A stretch of DNA of 64,000 bases from RGZA01 sp041917755 (GTDB lineage: Bacteria > Pseudomonadota > Alphaproteobacteria > UBA9219 > RGZA01). The notes under the pieces were generated by a model. It worked only from the letters and a program-made list of their open reading frames with translations. It ran no database searches and was not told the DNA's origin. The translations under genes and the position numbers were made by a program. The stretch covers positions 124,001 to 188,000 of the forward strand of contig JAYRWY010000006.1 in the NCBI GenBank assembly GCA_041917755.1, read 5' to 3'. Positions 7,568 to 17,218 of the stretch are shown here, one piece after another. Each line of letters opens with the position of its first letter. The first letter of the stretch is position 1.

Positions 7568-8638
7568 ATGCGCATACTTCATATTATGGCAGGCAATGGC
7601 AATGGCGGGGCGGAGGTTTATTCGACCGACGTTATGTTGGCCCTGCACGAAAAAGGCATCGATCAATGCGTGGTCATGCGCGCAACCGCGCCGCGTTTTC
7701 AGGAATTGAAACAAGCCGGTATCCGCATGGCGCCAGAAGTGCTCCACAGCCCATTCCGCTTCTGGCAACGCCACAAAATGAAACAAGTGATTGCACAGGA
7801 GAAGCCCGACATCATCCATTGCTGGATGCGCCGCGCAGCAAGCCTTGTTCCGGCATCTGCCGCTAAAACCGGCCCACTCATTGGCTGGTTTGGAAATTAC
7901 GAAGTCATCAAGCACTACGCACATTGCAGCGATTATGTAGGCGTGACCAAAGATATTATTGCGCATACGATTAAAGAAGGCGTTGCGCCAGAGCGCGCCA
8001 CCTACATCCCCACCTTCCCATCCATTATTGATGCGCCTGCGATTGACCGCGCGACATTAGATACGCCTAAGGATGCAAAGGTTATTCTTACCTTATCGCG
8101 GCTACATCCAAAAAAAGGTCTCGATATTTTGATGCAAGCCGTCAAAGATTTCAAAGATTGCTATATCTGGATGGCCGGTGACGGCCCAATGGAGCAGGAA
8201 TTACGCGCCCTATCCGTTAAGCTGGGCCTGCAAGACCGCGTGCGTTTCCTTGGTTGGCGTACCGATCGTGGCGCATTACTCAAAGCCGCAGATATCTGCG
8301 CAATGCCATCAAATTATGAACCATTTGGTACCGTGATATTGGAAGCATGGCAAGCCAAAGTGCCCTTTGTTGCATGCAACAGTGCAGGCCCCGCCGCCCA
8401 TATCATCAATGAAGAAAACGGCATGCTGGTTCCCATTAATGATGTCGCGGCGTTGGGCAAGGCTATTCGCAAAACACTGGATGATAAAACATTGCAGGAA
8501 AAGATGGTCGCGCGTGGCTATGCCGAATATATGCAAAGTTTTACCAAGGAAGCGATTACGCAGCGCTGGCTAGCTCATTACGAACATCTGCTGCAACGCT
8601 TTCGTGCCAATAATTATTCAGGCAAAAGCGTCGCATGA
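7568..8638 (+). CDS. Glycosyltransferase family 4
   Basis: This 356-residue protein has the GT-B fold signs of GT4: an N-terminal GGAEVYSTDVMLAL loop, LSRLHPKKGLDILMQAV in the second domain and the donor-site EPFGTVILE (E-x7-E) near residue 251. It would add a sugar from a nucleotide donor to a lipid A core or O-antigen intermediate in the cytoplasm. It overlaps the O-antigen ligase gene by four bases (ATGA), so the two are co-translated and most likely work in one surface-polysaccharide pathway. Donor and acceptor cannot be read from the sequence. Confidence 0.9.
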   Translation: MRILHIMAGNGNGGAEVYSTDVMLALHEKGIDQCVVMRATAPRFQELKQAGIRMAPEVLHSPFRFWQRHKMKQVIAQEKPDIIHCWMRRAASLVPASAAKTGPLIGWFGNYEVIKHYAHCSDYVGVTKDIIAHTIKEGVAPERATYIPTFPSIIDAPAIDRATLDTPKDAKVILTLSRLHPKKGLDILMQAVKDFKDCYIWMAGDGPMEQELRALSVKLGLQDRVRFLGWRTDRGALLKAADICAMPSNYEPFGTVILEAWQAKVPFVACNSAGPAAHIINEENGMLVPINDVAALGKAIRKTLDDKTLQEKMVARGYAEYMQSFTKEAITQRWLAHYEHLLQRFRANNYSGKSVA

Positions 8639-9828
8639 ATAACCCTGCCCGCCTTTTTTCAAACCTTGCCGTGCTGATTTACTGTGTGGCCGTCACGGTT
8701 GGCGCGTTCATCGGTGGCATCTGGGCCAGCCTTGGTATTGGCGGCGGGTTGATTTTATTCCTTGGCATCTGGGCGTGTGAGCGTGGTCATGCGCCGCTGC
8801 ATAAAAACATTATCGTCAGCGTATTAACCGTTCTGTGTATTTTGGCCTTACTGAACACACAAGCTCGCACGCAAGACGTGGCATGGCATATGCTACTACA
8901 AATGGCCACTATAATGCTGCCGCTGGCACTGTTATTCAGCCCGCGTGTGGTTGCGCATATTGATACGCCATATTTTTTTCCAACCGTTACGGGTGCAGCA
9001 GCCATTGGCGCGCTGGCCTATGGTGGGGAATTCATATCCGGTTTTCCTTTATTACATGGCATAAAAGGCGAATTAGCCAGCATCACCGAATATAATCGCG
9101 GGGCATCCTACCTTGCGGTGTTTGCATTTCCGTTGATGGGATATTTATGGATTAAAGGCAAACGATGGAAGGCGATTGCATTTGCCGCCATCATGCTTAT
9201 TCCCGTGATGCTAACGGAATCCCGTGCCACGCGCCTCGCCTTTATGCTTGGTGGCACGGTAACAATCCTTGCGCATATTTTGCCCAATCTTACCCGCCGC
9301 AGTTTAACGGGATTGTTTATATTACTGCTTGCAATGCCGTTTATCGTCACCGCCGCCTTCACCCAGCACCCGCAATGGATAGATGCCCTGCCGCCATCTT
9401 GGCATCATCGGTTTGAAATATGGGACTACATGTCCTACCGCATCTTTGAACGGCCATGGTTTGGCTGGGGCCTTGGCAGCAGCCATTTATTATCCTATGC
9501 GCAACCGCACGGCATGACCTATGAATATGTTCGTGCAGCAGCCAGCCACCCGCATAACGCCATTATTCAGCTATGGGTGGAGTTAGGCATTACGGGGTTG
9601 ATACTTGGCGCAAGCGCCGCCATTGCGTTACTGCAAAAAGCATCTCGTTTTTCATCGCCCATCATTCCTTTTGCATTGGGCGCATGGGCGGCATCACTAT
9701 GCATCAGCTCGGTTGCCTACAGCTTCTGGGATGATAGCCTATTTGCATTATTTGCCATGACCATGGTGGCCTTTATTGTACTGGCACACCAAACCAAACA
9801 GCATTCGGAAACACCAAGTGGAACCTAA
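8635..9828 (+). CDS. O-antigen ligase family membrane protein
   Basis: This 397-residue protein has about ten to twelve hydrophobic helices and the ligase-type periplasmic signature PWFGWGLGSSH followed by ASHPHNAIIQLWVELG, matching the Wzy_C/WaaL domain with its conserved histidine. WaaL joins O-antigen to the lipid A core at the outer face of the inner membrane. The same family also includes polymerases (Wzy) and protein O-oligosaccharyltransferases. It is translationally coupled to the glycosyltransferase upstream. The ligase reading is favoured by the nearby dTDP-rhamnose and GDP-mannose genes. Confidence 0.85.
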   Translation: MNNPARLFSNLAVLIYCVAVTVGAFIGGIWASLGIGGGLILFLGIWACERGHAPLHKNIIVSVLTVLCILALLNTQARTQDVAWHMLLQMATIMLPLALLFSPRVVAHIDTPYFFPTVTGAAAIGALAYGGEFISGFPLLHGIKGELASITEYNRGASYLAVFAFPLMGYLWIKGKRWKAIAFAAIMLIPVMLTESRATRLAFMLGGTVTILAHILPNLTRRSLTGLFILLLAMPFIVTAAFTQHPQWIDALPPSWHHRFEIWDYMSYRIFERPWFGWGLGSSHLLSYAQPHGMTYEYVRAAASHPHNAIIQLWVELGITGLILGASAAIALLQKASRFSSPIIPFALGAWAASLCISSVAYSFWDDSLFALFAMTMVAFIVLAHQTKQHSETPSGT

Positions 9829-10195
9829 ACCCGTCAATATGCTTACCGCCATCACGCGCGGCATTTGCAACCGTTGCCCCAAATGCGGTGAAGGAAAATT
9901 GTTGGCAACCTTCATCAAGCCGGTTGCACGATGTGCGGTATGTCAGGAACAGTTGGGCGATATCCGCGCCGATGATGGACCGCCATGGCTGACTATTTTA
10001 ATAGTAGGACACATCATGTTGCCCCTCATCTTCAGTTATGGACCCAGCAACGATTGGCCACAATGGATAGCGATGAGCGTATGCATCGCCATGGCAGTGG
10101 CACTAATGGTACTAATCCTGCCGCGTGCAAAGGGCTTTTTTATTGGCGTTATTTGGAAGAACCGCCAGATGAACCATCCGTCGAACCTTGCGTAA
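9818..10195 (+). CDS. DUF983 family zinc-ribbon membrane protein
   Basis: The product has the DUF983 pattern: RGICNRCPKCGEGKLLATFIKP, then CAVCQEQLGDIRADDGPPWLT, and two membrane helices (ILIVGHIMLPLIF and an alanine/valine-rich one). Four cysteines (CPKC-type and CAVC) likely bind zinc. DUF983 proteins are common in alphaproteobacteria and their function is not established. The GTG at 9818 has GGAA seven to eight bases upstream and overlaps the ligase gene by 11 bases; an ATG at 9839 is the alternative. The 3' end overlaps the gmd gene on the other strand by 47 bases. Confidence 0.8.
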   Translation: MEPKPVNMLTAITRGICNRCPKCGEGKLLATFIKPVARCAVCQEQLGDIRADDGPPWLTILIVGHIMLPLIFSYGPSNDWPQWIAMSVCIAMAVALMVLILPRAKGFFIGVIWKNRQMNHPSNLA

Positions 10196-11297
10196 ACCAT
10201 CCGCCAAACATGCGTTTGGCTTTTTGTTTTACTTCATGATCACTGACCAGCGCATCGCGTTTGGCAAGCTCCAAATCCGCCAGCGCCATTTCCTTGACCA
10301 GTTCCTGGAATGAAATCTGCGGCTGCCAACCGAGTTTTTGTTTGGCCTTGCTTGCATCGCCAATCAGGGAGTCAACTTCAGCAGGACGGAAATAACGGTT
10401 GGATATGGCCACCACGCAGCGGCCTTTTTCATCATAGCCTTTTTCGTCCGCGCCTTTGCCTTCCCAACGGATACTCATATCCAATACCCTGGCGGTTGCT
10501 TCAATAAATTCGCGCACGCTGTGCTGTTCGCCGGTGGCCACTACATAATCATCGGGTTTGTCCTGCTGCAAAATCATCCATTGCATGCGCACATAATCCT
10601 TGGCATGCCCCCAATCGCGCTTGGCATCAAGGTTGCCAAGGAACAGGCAGGATTGCAGACCCAGCTTGATACGCGCCAAGGCGCGGGTAATTTTGCGCGT
10701 CACAAATGTTTCACCGCGTGTGGGGGATTCATGATTGAACAAAATGCCATTGCAGGCATACATGCCATAGGCTTCGCGGTAATTTACGGTTATCCAATGC
10801 GCATAAAGCTTTGCCACACCATAGGGGGAACGCGGATGAAACGGCGTGGTTTCCTTTTGCGGCGTTTCGTGCACCTTGCCGAATAATTCGGAAGTTGATG
10901 CCTGATAAAAACGTGTTTTATCGGTCAGTCCCATGGTGCGAATGGCCTCTAATAACCGCAATGGTCCCAATGCATCGGCGTTAGCTGTATATTCCGGTTC
11001 TTCAAATGACACAGCCACATGAGACTGTGCGGCAAGATTATAAATTTCATCCGGCTGCACCATTTGCACAATACGCATCAGGCTCATGGACTCCGTCATA
11101 TCACCGTAATGCAAAAACAGTTGGGCGCCTGGCAGTAATGGGTCTTGATATAAATGGTCAATACGGTCGGTATTAAACAGCGACACGGGGCGTTTGATAC
11201 CGTGGACCTCATAATCTTTTTGTAAAAGAAATTCCGCAAGGTATGCACCGTCTTGTCCGGTAATACCTGTAATAAGTGCGACTTTCTTCTTGGCCAT
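10149..11297 (-). CDS. gmd: GDP-mannose 4,6-dehydratase
   Basis: This 382-residue short-chain dehydrogenase has the GITGQDGAYLAE Rossmann motif (residues 11-22), the family's STSELFG catalytic Thr/Glu stretch and the YGVAKLYAH Tyr-x3-Lys site. It turns GDP-mannose into GDP-4-keto-6-deoxymannose, the precursor of GDP-fucose, GDP-rhamnose or GDP-perosamine for surface glycans. No fucose synthase, RMD or perosamine synthase lies in the window. It is last in the leftward rfbB-rfbD-rfbA-rfbC-gmd run, 37 bp after rfbC. The Ser/Gly-rich C-terminal tail (about ten residues) extends past the usual family end and lies in the overlap with the DUF983 gene. Confidence 0.95.
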   Translation of the reverse strand: MAKKKVALITGITGQDGAYLAEFLLQKDYEVHGIKRPVSLFNTDRIDHLYQDPLLPGAQLFLHYGDMTESMSLMRIVQMVQPDEIYNLAAQSHVAVSFEEPEYTANADALGPLRLLEAIRTMGLTDKTRFYQASTSELFGKVHETPQKETTPFHPRSPYGVAKLYAHWITVNYREAYGMYACNGILFNHESPTRGETFVTRKITRALARIKLGLQSCLFLGNLDAKRDWGHAKDYVRMQWMILQQDKPDDYVVATGEQHSVREFIEATARVLDMSIRWEGKGADEKGYDEKGRCVVAISNRYFRPAEVDSLIGDASKAKQKLGWQPQISFQELVKEMALADLELAKRDALVSDHEVKQKAKRMFGGWFTQGSTDGSSGGSSK

Positions 11298-11334
11298 GAT
11301 GGATGACTTTCAATTTGAAAAAGGAATAAATACC

Positions 11335-11880
11335 TTATTCAAAAGCAGGCGCACTGGCAAATGAAACGCCCGCTGCATCGCGCGGCGATACCTTGGGCTC
11401 ACCCGATAATGGCCAGCGGATGTTCAATTGCGGGTCATTCCATGCCACACAATGCTCATCTTCCGGCGCGTAATAATCCGTCGTTTTATAGAGGAAATCA
11501 GTCGAATCACTCAGCGTTAAAAAGCCATGGGCAAAGCCGGGCGGCACCCAGATTTGTGTGTGATTATCCTCGGTCAATTCCGTACCCACATGCTGACCAA
11601 AGGTGGGGGATGATTTACGCATATCCACGACCACATCATACACCGCGCCGCACACCACACGTACCAATTTGCCTTGCGGCTTCTTCAATTGGTAATGCAT
11701 GCCACGCAAAATGCCTTTTGATGAGCGGCTATGATTGTCCTGCACAAAAACGGGGGATAGTCCGCACGCTGCATGAAAATCACGCGCATTAAAACTTTCA
11801 AAGAAAAAACCACGCGGATCACCATGCACTTTTGGCTTGATGATGAGCACATCGGGAATAGCTGTCTTAATTACCTGCAT
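11335..11880 (-). CDS. rfbC: dTDP-4-dehydrorhamnose 3,5-epimerase
   Basis: This 181-residue cupin enzyme shows DNHSRSSKGILRGMHYQ with the catalytic histidine and GFAHGFLTLSD near residue 120, both typical of RfbC/RmlC. It epimerises dTDP-4-keto-6-deoxyglucose at C3 and C5 to the L-lyxo form, the third step of dTDP-L-rhamnose synthesis. It follows rfbA after 3 bp. Length is normal for the family. Confidence 0.96.
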   Translation of the reverse strand: MQVIKTAIPDVLIIKPKVHGDPRGFFFESFNARDFHAACGLSPVFVQDNHSRSSKGILRGMHYQLKKPQGKLVRVVCGAVYDVVVDMRKSSPTFGQHVGTELTEDNHTQIWVPPGFAHGFLTLSDSTDFLYKTTDYYAPEDEHCVAWNDPQLNIRWPLSGEPKVSPRDAAGVSFASAPAFE

Positions 11881-11883
11881 GGC

Positions 11884-12765
11884 TTATTTGCGTTCTTTCA
11901 AAAGATTGAGCAGATATTGCCCATAGGCGCTTTTGGCAAGTGGCTGTGCCAGTTTTTCCAGCTGCGCGGCATTGATATAGCCCTGCGCAAAGGCAGTTTC
12001 TTCCGGGCACGCCACCTTCAAGCCTTGGCGATGTTCGATGGTTTCAATAAAATTACTGGCTTCAATCAGGCTTTCATGCGTGCCGGTATCTAGCCATGCA
12101 TAACCTCGCCCCATGGTTTGAACAGTCAATTGCCCGCGTTCCATATAAATACGATTAACATCGGATATTTCCAATTCACCTCTGGCCGATGGCTTAAGAC
12201 TGGCCGCAATATCAATCACCTGATTGTCATAGAAATAAAGCCCCGTCACCGCGTAATTGCTTTTTGGCTTGGCGGGCTTTTCTTCCAATGAATTGGGTTT
12301 GCCATTGGCATCAAAACCCAGCACGCCATAACGCTGCGGTTCATTTACGTGATAGGCAAAAATGGTTGCGCCATTTTGGTTGGCATTGGCGGCATTCAAC
12401 TTATCAGACAAATCATTACCGTAAAAAATATTATCGCCCAATACCAAGGCCGACGGACTGTTGCCGATAAAGGACTTACCGATGATGAAGGCTTGCGCCA
12501 GACCATCGGGGCTTGGTTGCACCGCATAGCTGAGGTTAATACCCCACTCGCGGCCATTACCTAATAATTGTTCAAAGCGCGGCAAGTCCTGCGGAGTGGA
12601 AATAATCAAAATATCACGAATACCCGCCTGCATTAGCGTGGTGAGCGGATAATAAATCATCGGCTTGTCATAAACAGGCAAAAGTTGTTTGGAGACAACC
12701 TTAGTCACCGGATAAAGCCGTGTGCCCGAACCACCTGCCAAGATTATGCCTTTACGCTGGGTCAT
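11884..12765 (-). CDS. rfbA: Glucose-1-phosphate thymidylyltransferase
   Basis: This 293-residue nucleotidyltransferase starts with the signature GGSGTRLYPVT followed by SKQLLPVYDKP, and has LGDNIFYG further in. It makes dTDP-glucose from dTTP and glucose-1-phosphate, the first committed step to dTDP-L-rhamnose. Its ATG overlaps the rfbD stop (ATGA). The sequence is full length with all key motifs. Confidence 0.97.
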   Translation of the reverse strand: MTQRKGIILAGGSGTRLYPVTKVVSKQLLPVYDKPMIYYPLTTLMQAGIRDILIISTPQDLPRFEQLLGNGREWGINLSYAVQPSPDGLAQAFIIGKSFIGNSPSALVLGDNIFYGNDLSDKLNAANANQNGATIFAYHVNEPQRYGVLGFDANGKPNSLEEKPAKPKSNYAVTGLYFYDNQVIDIAASLKPSARGELEISDVNRIYMERGQLTVQTMGRGYAWLDTGTHESLIEASNFIETIEHRQGLKVACPEETAFAQGYINAAQLEKLAQPLAKSAYGQYLLNLLKERK

Positions 12766-13655
12766 AGTTGCTTCTCATAATATTGTTTAAGCATTGCGAT
12801 TACACCGTTTTGCCATTGCGGCAATCGAATGCCAAATGTTTCTTGAAACTTGCTGGTATCAAGGCGTGAATTAAGTGGCCGCTTGGCTGGCGTCGGGTAA
12901 TCCTTACTCGGAATGGGCCGTATAGCGGCCGGATGCAGCTTCAGCGCCGCGCCAAAGCTACGCGCAGTATCCACAATCAATAATGCAAATTCATACCATG
13001 ATGCCTGACCCGATGCGGTGAGGTGGTAAAGACCACTCGCCCATGATTTATCGATAAGGATCTGCTTGGTACAATCCGCCAGTAATGCCGCGCCCGTTGG
13101 CGCGCCCATCTGGTCATCGACCACATTCAATGTCTCGCGCGAGCCGGCAAGTTCAATAATGGTTTTCACAAAATTACGGCCTGCCGCGCCATACACCCAT
13201 GATGTTCGCAAAATAATATGCTCGCAGCCAGAGGATAAAATTGCATCCTCCCCTGCTTTCTTGCTCATGCCATAGACGTTGATGGGATGCGCGGCATCGG
13301 TTTCTTTGTATGGCGCGCTACCTGCGCCATCAAATACATAATCGGTTGAATAATGGATAAGCCGTGCACCAAACCGTTTGGCTTCAAGGGCCATCACTTC
13401 CGGCGCTTTGGCATTTATCAACGATGCTAATTCAGGTTCGCTTTCGGCCTTATCAACTGCCGTATAGGCCGCGGCATTGATAATCACATCCGGTTTAACA
13501 GCGGCAATGCTACGGGCAATGCCATCCAGATTGGACAAATCCCCGCAATAATCGGTACTGGCTCTATTCAACGCGGTTAAGTCGACATGCGGGGTCAATG
13601 CGCATTGCAGCTCACTCCCCAACTGGCCGTTTTTGCCGAATAATAAAACCTTCAT
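12762..13655 (-). CDS. rfbD: dTDP-4-dehydrorhamnose reductase
   Basis: The product (297 residues from the chosen start) has an N-terminal GKNGQLGSEL NAD(P)H-binding motif, STDYVFDG and the YGMSKKAGE Tyr-x3-Lys site. It reduces the 4-keto sugar to dTDP-L-rhamnose. The ATG at 13653-13655 overlaps the rfbB stop as ATGA; the longer frame to 13712 lies inside rfbB and is unlikely. The end overlaps rfbA in the same way, so the genes are translationally coupled. Confidence 0.95.
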   Translation of the reverse strand: MKVLLFGKNGQLGSELQCALTPHVDLTALNRASTDYCGDLSNLDGIARSIAAVKPDVIINAAAYTAVDKAESEPELASLINAKAPEVMALEAKRFGARLIHYSTDYVFDGAGSAPYKETDAAHPINVYGMSKKAGEDAILSSGCEHIILRTSWVYGAAGRNFVKTIIELAGSRETLNVVDDQMGAPTGAALLADCTKQILIDKSWASGLYHLTASGQASWYEFALLIVDTARSFGAALKLHPAAIRPIPSKDYPTPAKRPLNSRLDTSKFQETFGIRLPQWQNGVIAMLKQYYEKQL

Positions 13656-14707
13656 GCGTAATGCTTCTTTATCCATTCTCGGTAAGAACCAGATTGCACA
13701 TTGGCAATCCATGTGGGGTTAGCCAGAACCCATTCCACCGTTTTACGCAGCCCCGTTTCAAATGTTTCGGCGGGCTTCCATCCTAATTCACGCTCAATCT
13801 TGGCGGCATTAATGGCATAGCGGCGGTCATGGCCAGGGCGATCAGTTACGTGGGTAATCAGTTCCGCATAGCTTTTGCCGTCTTTGCGTGGGCGCTGCGC
13901 ATCAAGCAAACTACAGATCTTTTTTACAATATCGATATTGGCGCATTCATTATTGCCGCCCACATTATAAACTTCGCCTACCCGTCCTGCTTCAAGCACA
14001 CGGCGTATAGCCGCGCAGTGATCAGTGACATACAACCAGTCACGAATTTGCAGACCATCGCCATAAACCGGCAAAGGCTTCCCTGCCAAGGCATTCACAA
14101 TCATCAGCGGGATAAGTTTTTCAGGGAAATGGTAAGGGCCATAATTGTTGGAGCAATTGGTGGTCAATACCGGCAAGCCATAGGTATGGTGATAGGCTCG
14201 CACCAAATGGTCCGCCCCCGCCTTGCTGGCCGAATATGGGCTATTGGGTTGGTGGGGGTGGGTTTCGGTAAAAGGGGCATCATGTGGGCCTAACGAGCCA
14301 TAGACCTCATCCGTTGAAATATGAACAAAGCGAAAAGCCGCCTTGGCCGCCTCCGGCAGGGTTTTCCAATAGGCCAGCGTGGCATCCAGCAGGCGGAATG
14401 TGCCCATGACATTCGTCTGGATAAAGGCTTCCGGCCCATGGATGGAGCGGTCAACATGCGATTCAGCTGCAAAGTGAATAATGGCACGCGGCTTATGTTG
14501 GGCCAGCAATTTGCTAACCAACGCCGTATCGCCAATATCCCCCACAACCAATTGGTGGCGCTTATCCCCCTGCAGCGATGCCAAGGTTTCGGCATTGCCC
14601 GCATAGGTCAGCTTATCAAGATTGACCACGCCTTCATCGCTGGTCTTCAACCAATCGAGGACAAAATTTGCGCCAATAAACCCCGCGCCGCCTGTTACCA
14701 AAATCAT
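13652..14707 (-). CDS. rfbB: dTDP-glucose 4,6-dehydratase
   Basis: This 351-residue enzyme has GGAGFIGANFV at the N-terminus, ISTDEVYGSLG near residue 130 and the YSASKAGADHLV catalytic site. It converts dTDP-glucose to dTDP-4-keto-6-deoxyglucose. It is the first gene of the leftward rhamnose operon, ahead of rfbD, rfbA, rfbC and gmd. The operon promoter should lie in the 192 bp before mgtE. Confidence 0.97.
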   Translation of the reverse strand: MILVTGGAGFIGANFVLDWLKTSDEGVVNLDKLTYAGNAETLASLQGDKRHQLVVGDIGDTALVSKLLAQHKPRAIIHFAAESHVDRSIHGPEAFIQTNVMGTFRLLDATLAYWKTLPEAAKAAFRFVHISTDEVYGSLGPHDAPFTETHPHQPNSPYSASKAGADHLVRAYHHTYGLPVLTTNCSNNYGPYHFPEKLIPLMIVNALAGKPLPVYGDGLQIRDWLYVTDHCAAIRRVLEAGRVGEVYNVGGNNECANIDIVKKICSLLDAQRPRKDGKSYAELITHVTDRPGHDRRYAINAAKIERELGWKPAETFETGLRKTVEWVLANPTWIANVQSGSYREWIKKHYA

Positions 14708-14735
14708 ACCGGATATCCTTTATAAACAGGCACTG

Positions 14736-14765
14736 ACTATAACGCTGGCAATGCCTGTTACGCAA
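14736..14765 (-). promoter_or_regulatory. Possible promoter of the rfb operon
   Basis: Read on the minus strand, TTGCGT (14760-14765) and TATAGT (14736-14741) are 18 bases apart and point to rfbB, 29 bp away. The -10 is good and the -35 is weak. The remaining part of the 192 bp gap before mgtE shows no other clear signal. Confidence 0.3.
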
Positions 14766-14899
14766 GGCTGCAACCAGCGTGGGAATGAGGTCAGCATGGC
14801 ACAGAAAAGCCCGATTTGATTGATTATTTTCTTGTGAAATCAGTTCTTGCAGCATAAAACGCACTAAGGATTTGCGCATTTGATAAGAGTCTTGGTGAC

Positions 14900-16285
14900 A
14901 TGGCTGACCCCAACAACCAGCATGATAAAACAGGCAACACTCATTCTGTCTTAACAGATGAGTTTTTGTTGCGCGTGTTTGATGCGCTCGACGCAAAAAA
15001 TGCCGAATTATTATTGGCGCTACTTGACCCTTTGGGCGCAGAAGACTTTGCAGACCTTGTGCATTTTTGTTCTGCCGAGCAACGCGAATTATTATTCGAT
15101 TTAACTAAAACAAAACTCAATCCTGACGTTCTTCCGCTACTCGATGAAACAGTGCGCGAAGACGTCGTGGAACAAATGGCCCCCGGTCAATTGGCCGAAG
15201 CCATCACCAATCTTGAAACCGATGACGCGGTGGAGGTGATTGAAAACCTTGACCGTCAAACACAGCGCGAAGTTCTATCCGCACTACCCGCCGAAGACCG
15301 CGATGCATTGCGCACCGCCCTGTCCTACCCCGAGGATAGCGCAGGCCGTTTGATGCAACGCGAATTATTGGCCGTGCCTGATGATTGGAACAGCCAGCAA
15401 TGCGTCGATTATATCCGCAGCCGCAGCGAATTGCCTGAGGCATTTTACGACGTCTTCGTGGTGGATAGCGAAGGTCACACACTGGGCTCTGTGCCGTTGC
15501 ATCGGCTGTTGACAGCCAAATCGGTAACGCCCATCAAAGAAATCATGGATGAACAAAGCCAACGCATGGCTGTCACCATGGACCAAAAGGAAGTCGCCTA
15601 TTTATTCCAACGTTACGGCCTTGTTTCCGCGCCGGTAGAAGATGAACAGCACCGTCTTGTGGGTATGATTACCATCGATGACGTCATCGACATCATTGAA
15701 GAACGCGCAACCGAAGAACTGGTTCACTTAAGCGGTGTGAGCGAGCCCGACTTTTATCGTGACATCGTGACCACCACACGGTCACGCTTTACATGGCTGT
15801 TTGTAAACCTACTTACCGCCATTCTCGCCTCGTGGGTCATTTCATTCTTCGAAGGCACGCTGCAATCCATCGTGGCGCTTGCGGTACTTATGCCTATCGT
15901 GGCATCCCAAGGCGGTAATGCAGGCACGCAAACGCTGGCGGTTGCGGTGCGCGGGCTTGCGCTACGCGAATTAACCAGCGTGAATGCGCTTGGCTTCCTT
16001 GCTAAAGAGGCATCCGTGGGTGCATTCAACGGATTATTATTTGCCGGCATCATTAGTATCTGCGCAGGGCTATGGTACCATAACTGGATTATTGCATTGG
16101 TTATTGCCCTTGCCATGATCATCAATATGGTTGCAGCTGGCCTTGCGGGCGCGTTTATTCCGCTTGTTCTGAACAAGTTTAAAATTGACCCTGCCATTTC
16201 ATCCAGCGCGCTTGTGACAACCGTGACGGATGTATGCGGCTATCTGGCATTCTTAGGCTTGGCGACACTATTTCTTATCAAATAG
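14900..16285 (+). CDS. mgtE: Magnesium transporter MgtE
   Basis: This 461-residue protein has the full MgtE layout: a helical N domain (about 20-135), two CBS domains (about 140-260, with the MITIDDVIDIIEERA end) and five membrane helices (290-461). The pore motif is PIVASQGGNAGTQTLAV. It is a magnesium-gated Mg2+ channel in the inner membrane. Its regulation is likely at protein level through Mg2+ binding in the cytosolic domains; I see no clear Mg2+ riboswitch in the upstream gap. It ends three bases before the end of the convergent GT9 gene. Confidence 0.95.
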   Translation: MADPNNQHDKTGNTHSVLTDEFLLRVFDALDAKNAELLLALLDPLGAEDFADLVHFCSAEQRELLFDLTKTKLNPDVLPLLDETVREDVVEQMAPGQLAEAITNLETDDAVEVIENLDRQTQREVLSALPAEDRDALRTALSYPEDSAGRLMQRELLAVPDDWNSQQCVDYIRSRSELPEAFYDVFVVDSEGHTLGSVPLHRLLTAKSVTPIKEIMDEQSQRMAVTMDQKEVAYLFQRYGLVSAPVEDEQHRLVGMITIDDVIDIIEERATEELVHLSGVSEPDFYRDIVTTTRSRFTWLFVNLLTAILASWVISFFEGTLQSIVALAVLMPIVASQGGNAGTQTLAVAVRGLALRELTSVNALGFLAKEASVGAFNGLLFAGIISICAGLWYHNWIIALVIALAMIINMVAAGLAGAFIPLVLNKFKIDPAISSSALVTTVTDVCGYLAFLGLATLFLIK

Positions 16286-16288
16286 CGT

Positions 16289-17218
16289 TTACTGAATTAG
16301 CTCGGCTAATTTTTTCTCAACGGCTTCCACGCTGATATCCGCGATTATATCTTCCTTGAGCCATCCGCATTTTGGTCCCACAGGGCCGGAACGCACCGGG
16401 TCGGTATGATGCGACATGAGGGTTAGCGTCGGCACGCCCACCATCGCGGCTAAAAATGTCGGGCCGGTATCGTTACCCACTACCGCAACTGCGCTATGAT
16501 ACAGATTAGCCAGCTGGGCAAAGCTGGTCTTGCCCGATACATCAATAATAAACTCTGCATTAGCCTTAATCGCGGCGATAGATTCCGCATCTGCCTTGGT
16601 TCCCACCACCACCACACCGCATCCCATTTCAGCGCAATGCTTGGCAAGCTGTGCATAGGCCAATGGAGGCCAGCGTTTGTGCAACAAGTGTGGTGAGCAT
16701 CCCGGCACAAATACAATATAGCGCGCCGGTAAGTTCAGATTGCCAATGGGCGCAGAAAGCCAGCTGACATCCAACGGCCCACTATCGCCAATGCCCATCT
16801 GGCGCAATTGAACCAATAATTCTTCCTGACGATGCATTTTATGAGGGAATACCGTTTTTGGAAATGTGGAATTCCCGGTGCTGCTCGACCACGCCGTGCC
16901 GCGTTTGAAAAAGATGCGCTGGTAAAACCGCGTGCGCGGCTTGTTCTGCAAATCAATCACACAATCAAATGGTTCGGCTGTAATGGCATTATACAGCTTT
17001 TTCCAACCACCCCATTGCCACCAATCAGGGCGTGTATCTTCAATAATCTCGTCAAACCATGGCATTTGCCGGGCCAAACCCGCAAAAGCCGGCATGGTCA
17101 GCAAGGTGATGTTGGCGTCTTTATGCGCGGCGCGAATATCCTGAAACGGCTTCATGCACAACAGCATATCGCCCAGTGCGCCAAGACGGATAACCAGAAT
17201 GTTCTTAAAATGGTTCAC
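16289..17218 (-). CDS. Glycosyltransferase family 9 (heptosyltransferase-like)
   Basis: This 309-residue protein begins ILVIRLGALGDMLLCMKPF and has GNDTGPTFLAAMVGVPTL near residue 245, both typical of ADP-heptose:LPS heptosyltransferases. It would add heptose or a similar sugar to the LPS core in the cytoplasm. It overlaps the upstream GT4 gene by four bases and ends the long leftward lipid A run. It is slightly shorter than WaaF or WaaC, and the exact position of sugar addition cannot be told. Confidence 0.88.
   Translation of the reverse strand: MNHFKNILVIRLGALGDMLLCMKPFQDIRAAHKDANITLLTMPAFAGLARQMPWFDEIIEDTRPDWWQWGGWKKLYNAITAEPFDCVIDLQNKPRTRFYQRIFFKRGTAWSSSTGNSTFPKTVFPHKMHRQEELLVQLRQMGIGDSGPLDVSWLSAPIGNLNLPARYIVFVPGCSPHLLHKRWPPLAYAQLAKHCAEMGCGVVVVGTKADAESIAAIKANAEFIIDVSGKTSFAQLANLYHSAVAVVGNDTGPTFLAAMVGVPTLTLMSHHTDPVRSGPVGPKCGWLKEDIIADISVEAVEKKLAELIQ

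Noticed and set aside
14708..14899. Mg2+ riboswitch before mgtE
   Set aside because: I could not find the conserved M-box segments or a terminator in the 192 bp gap.
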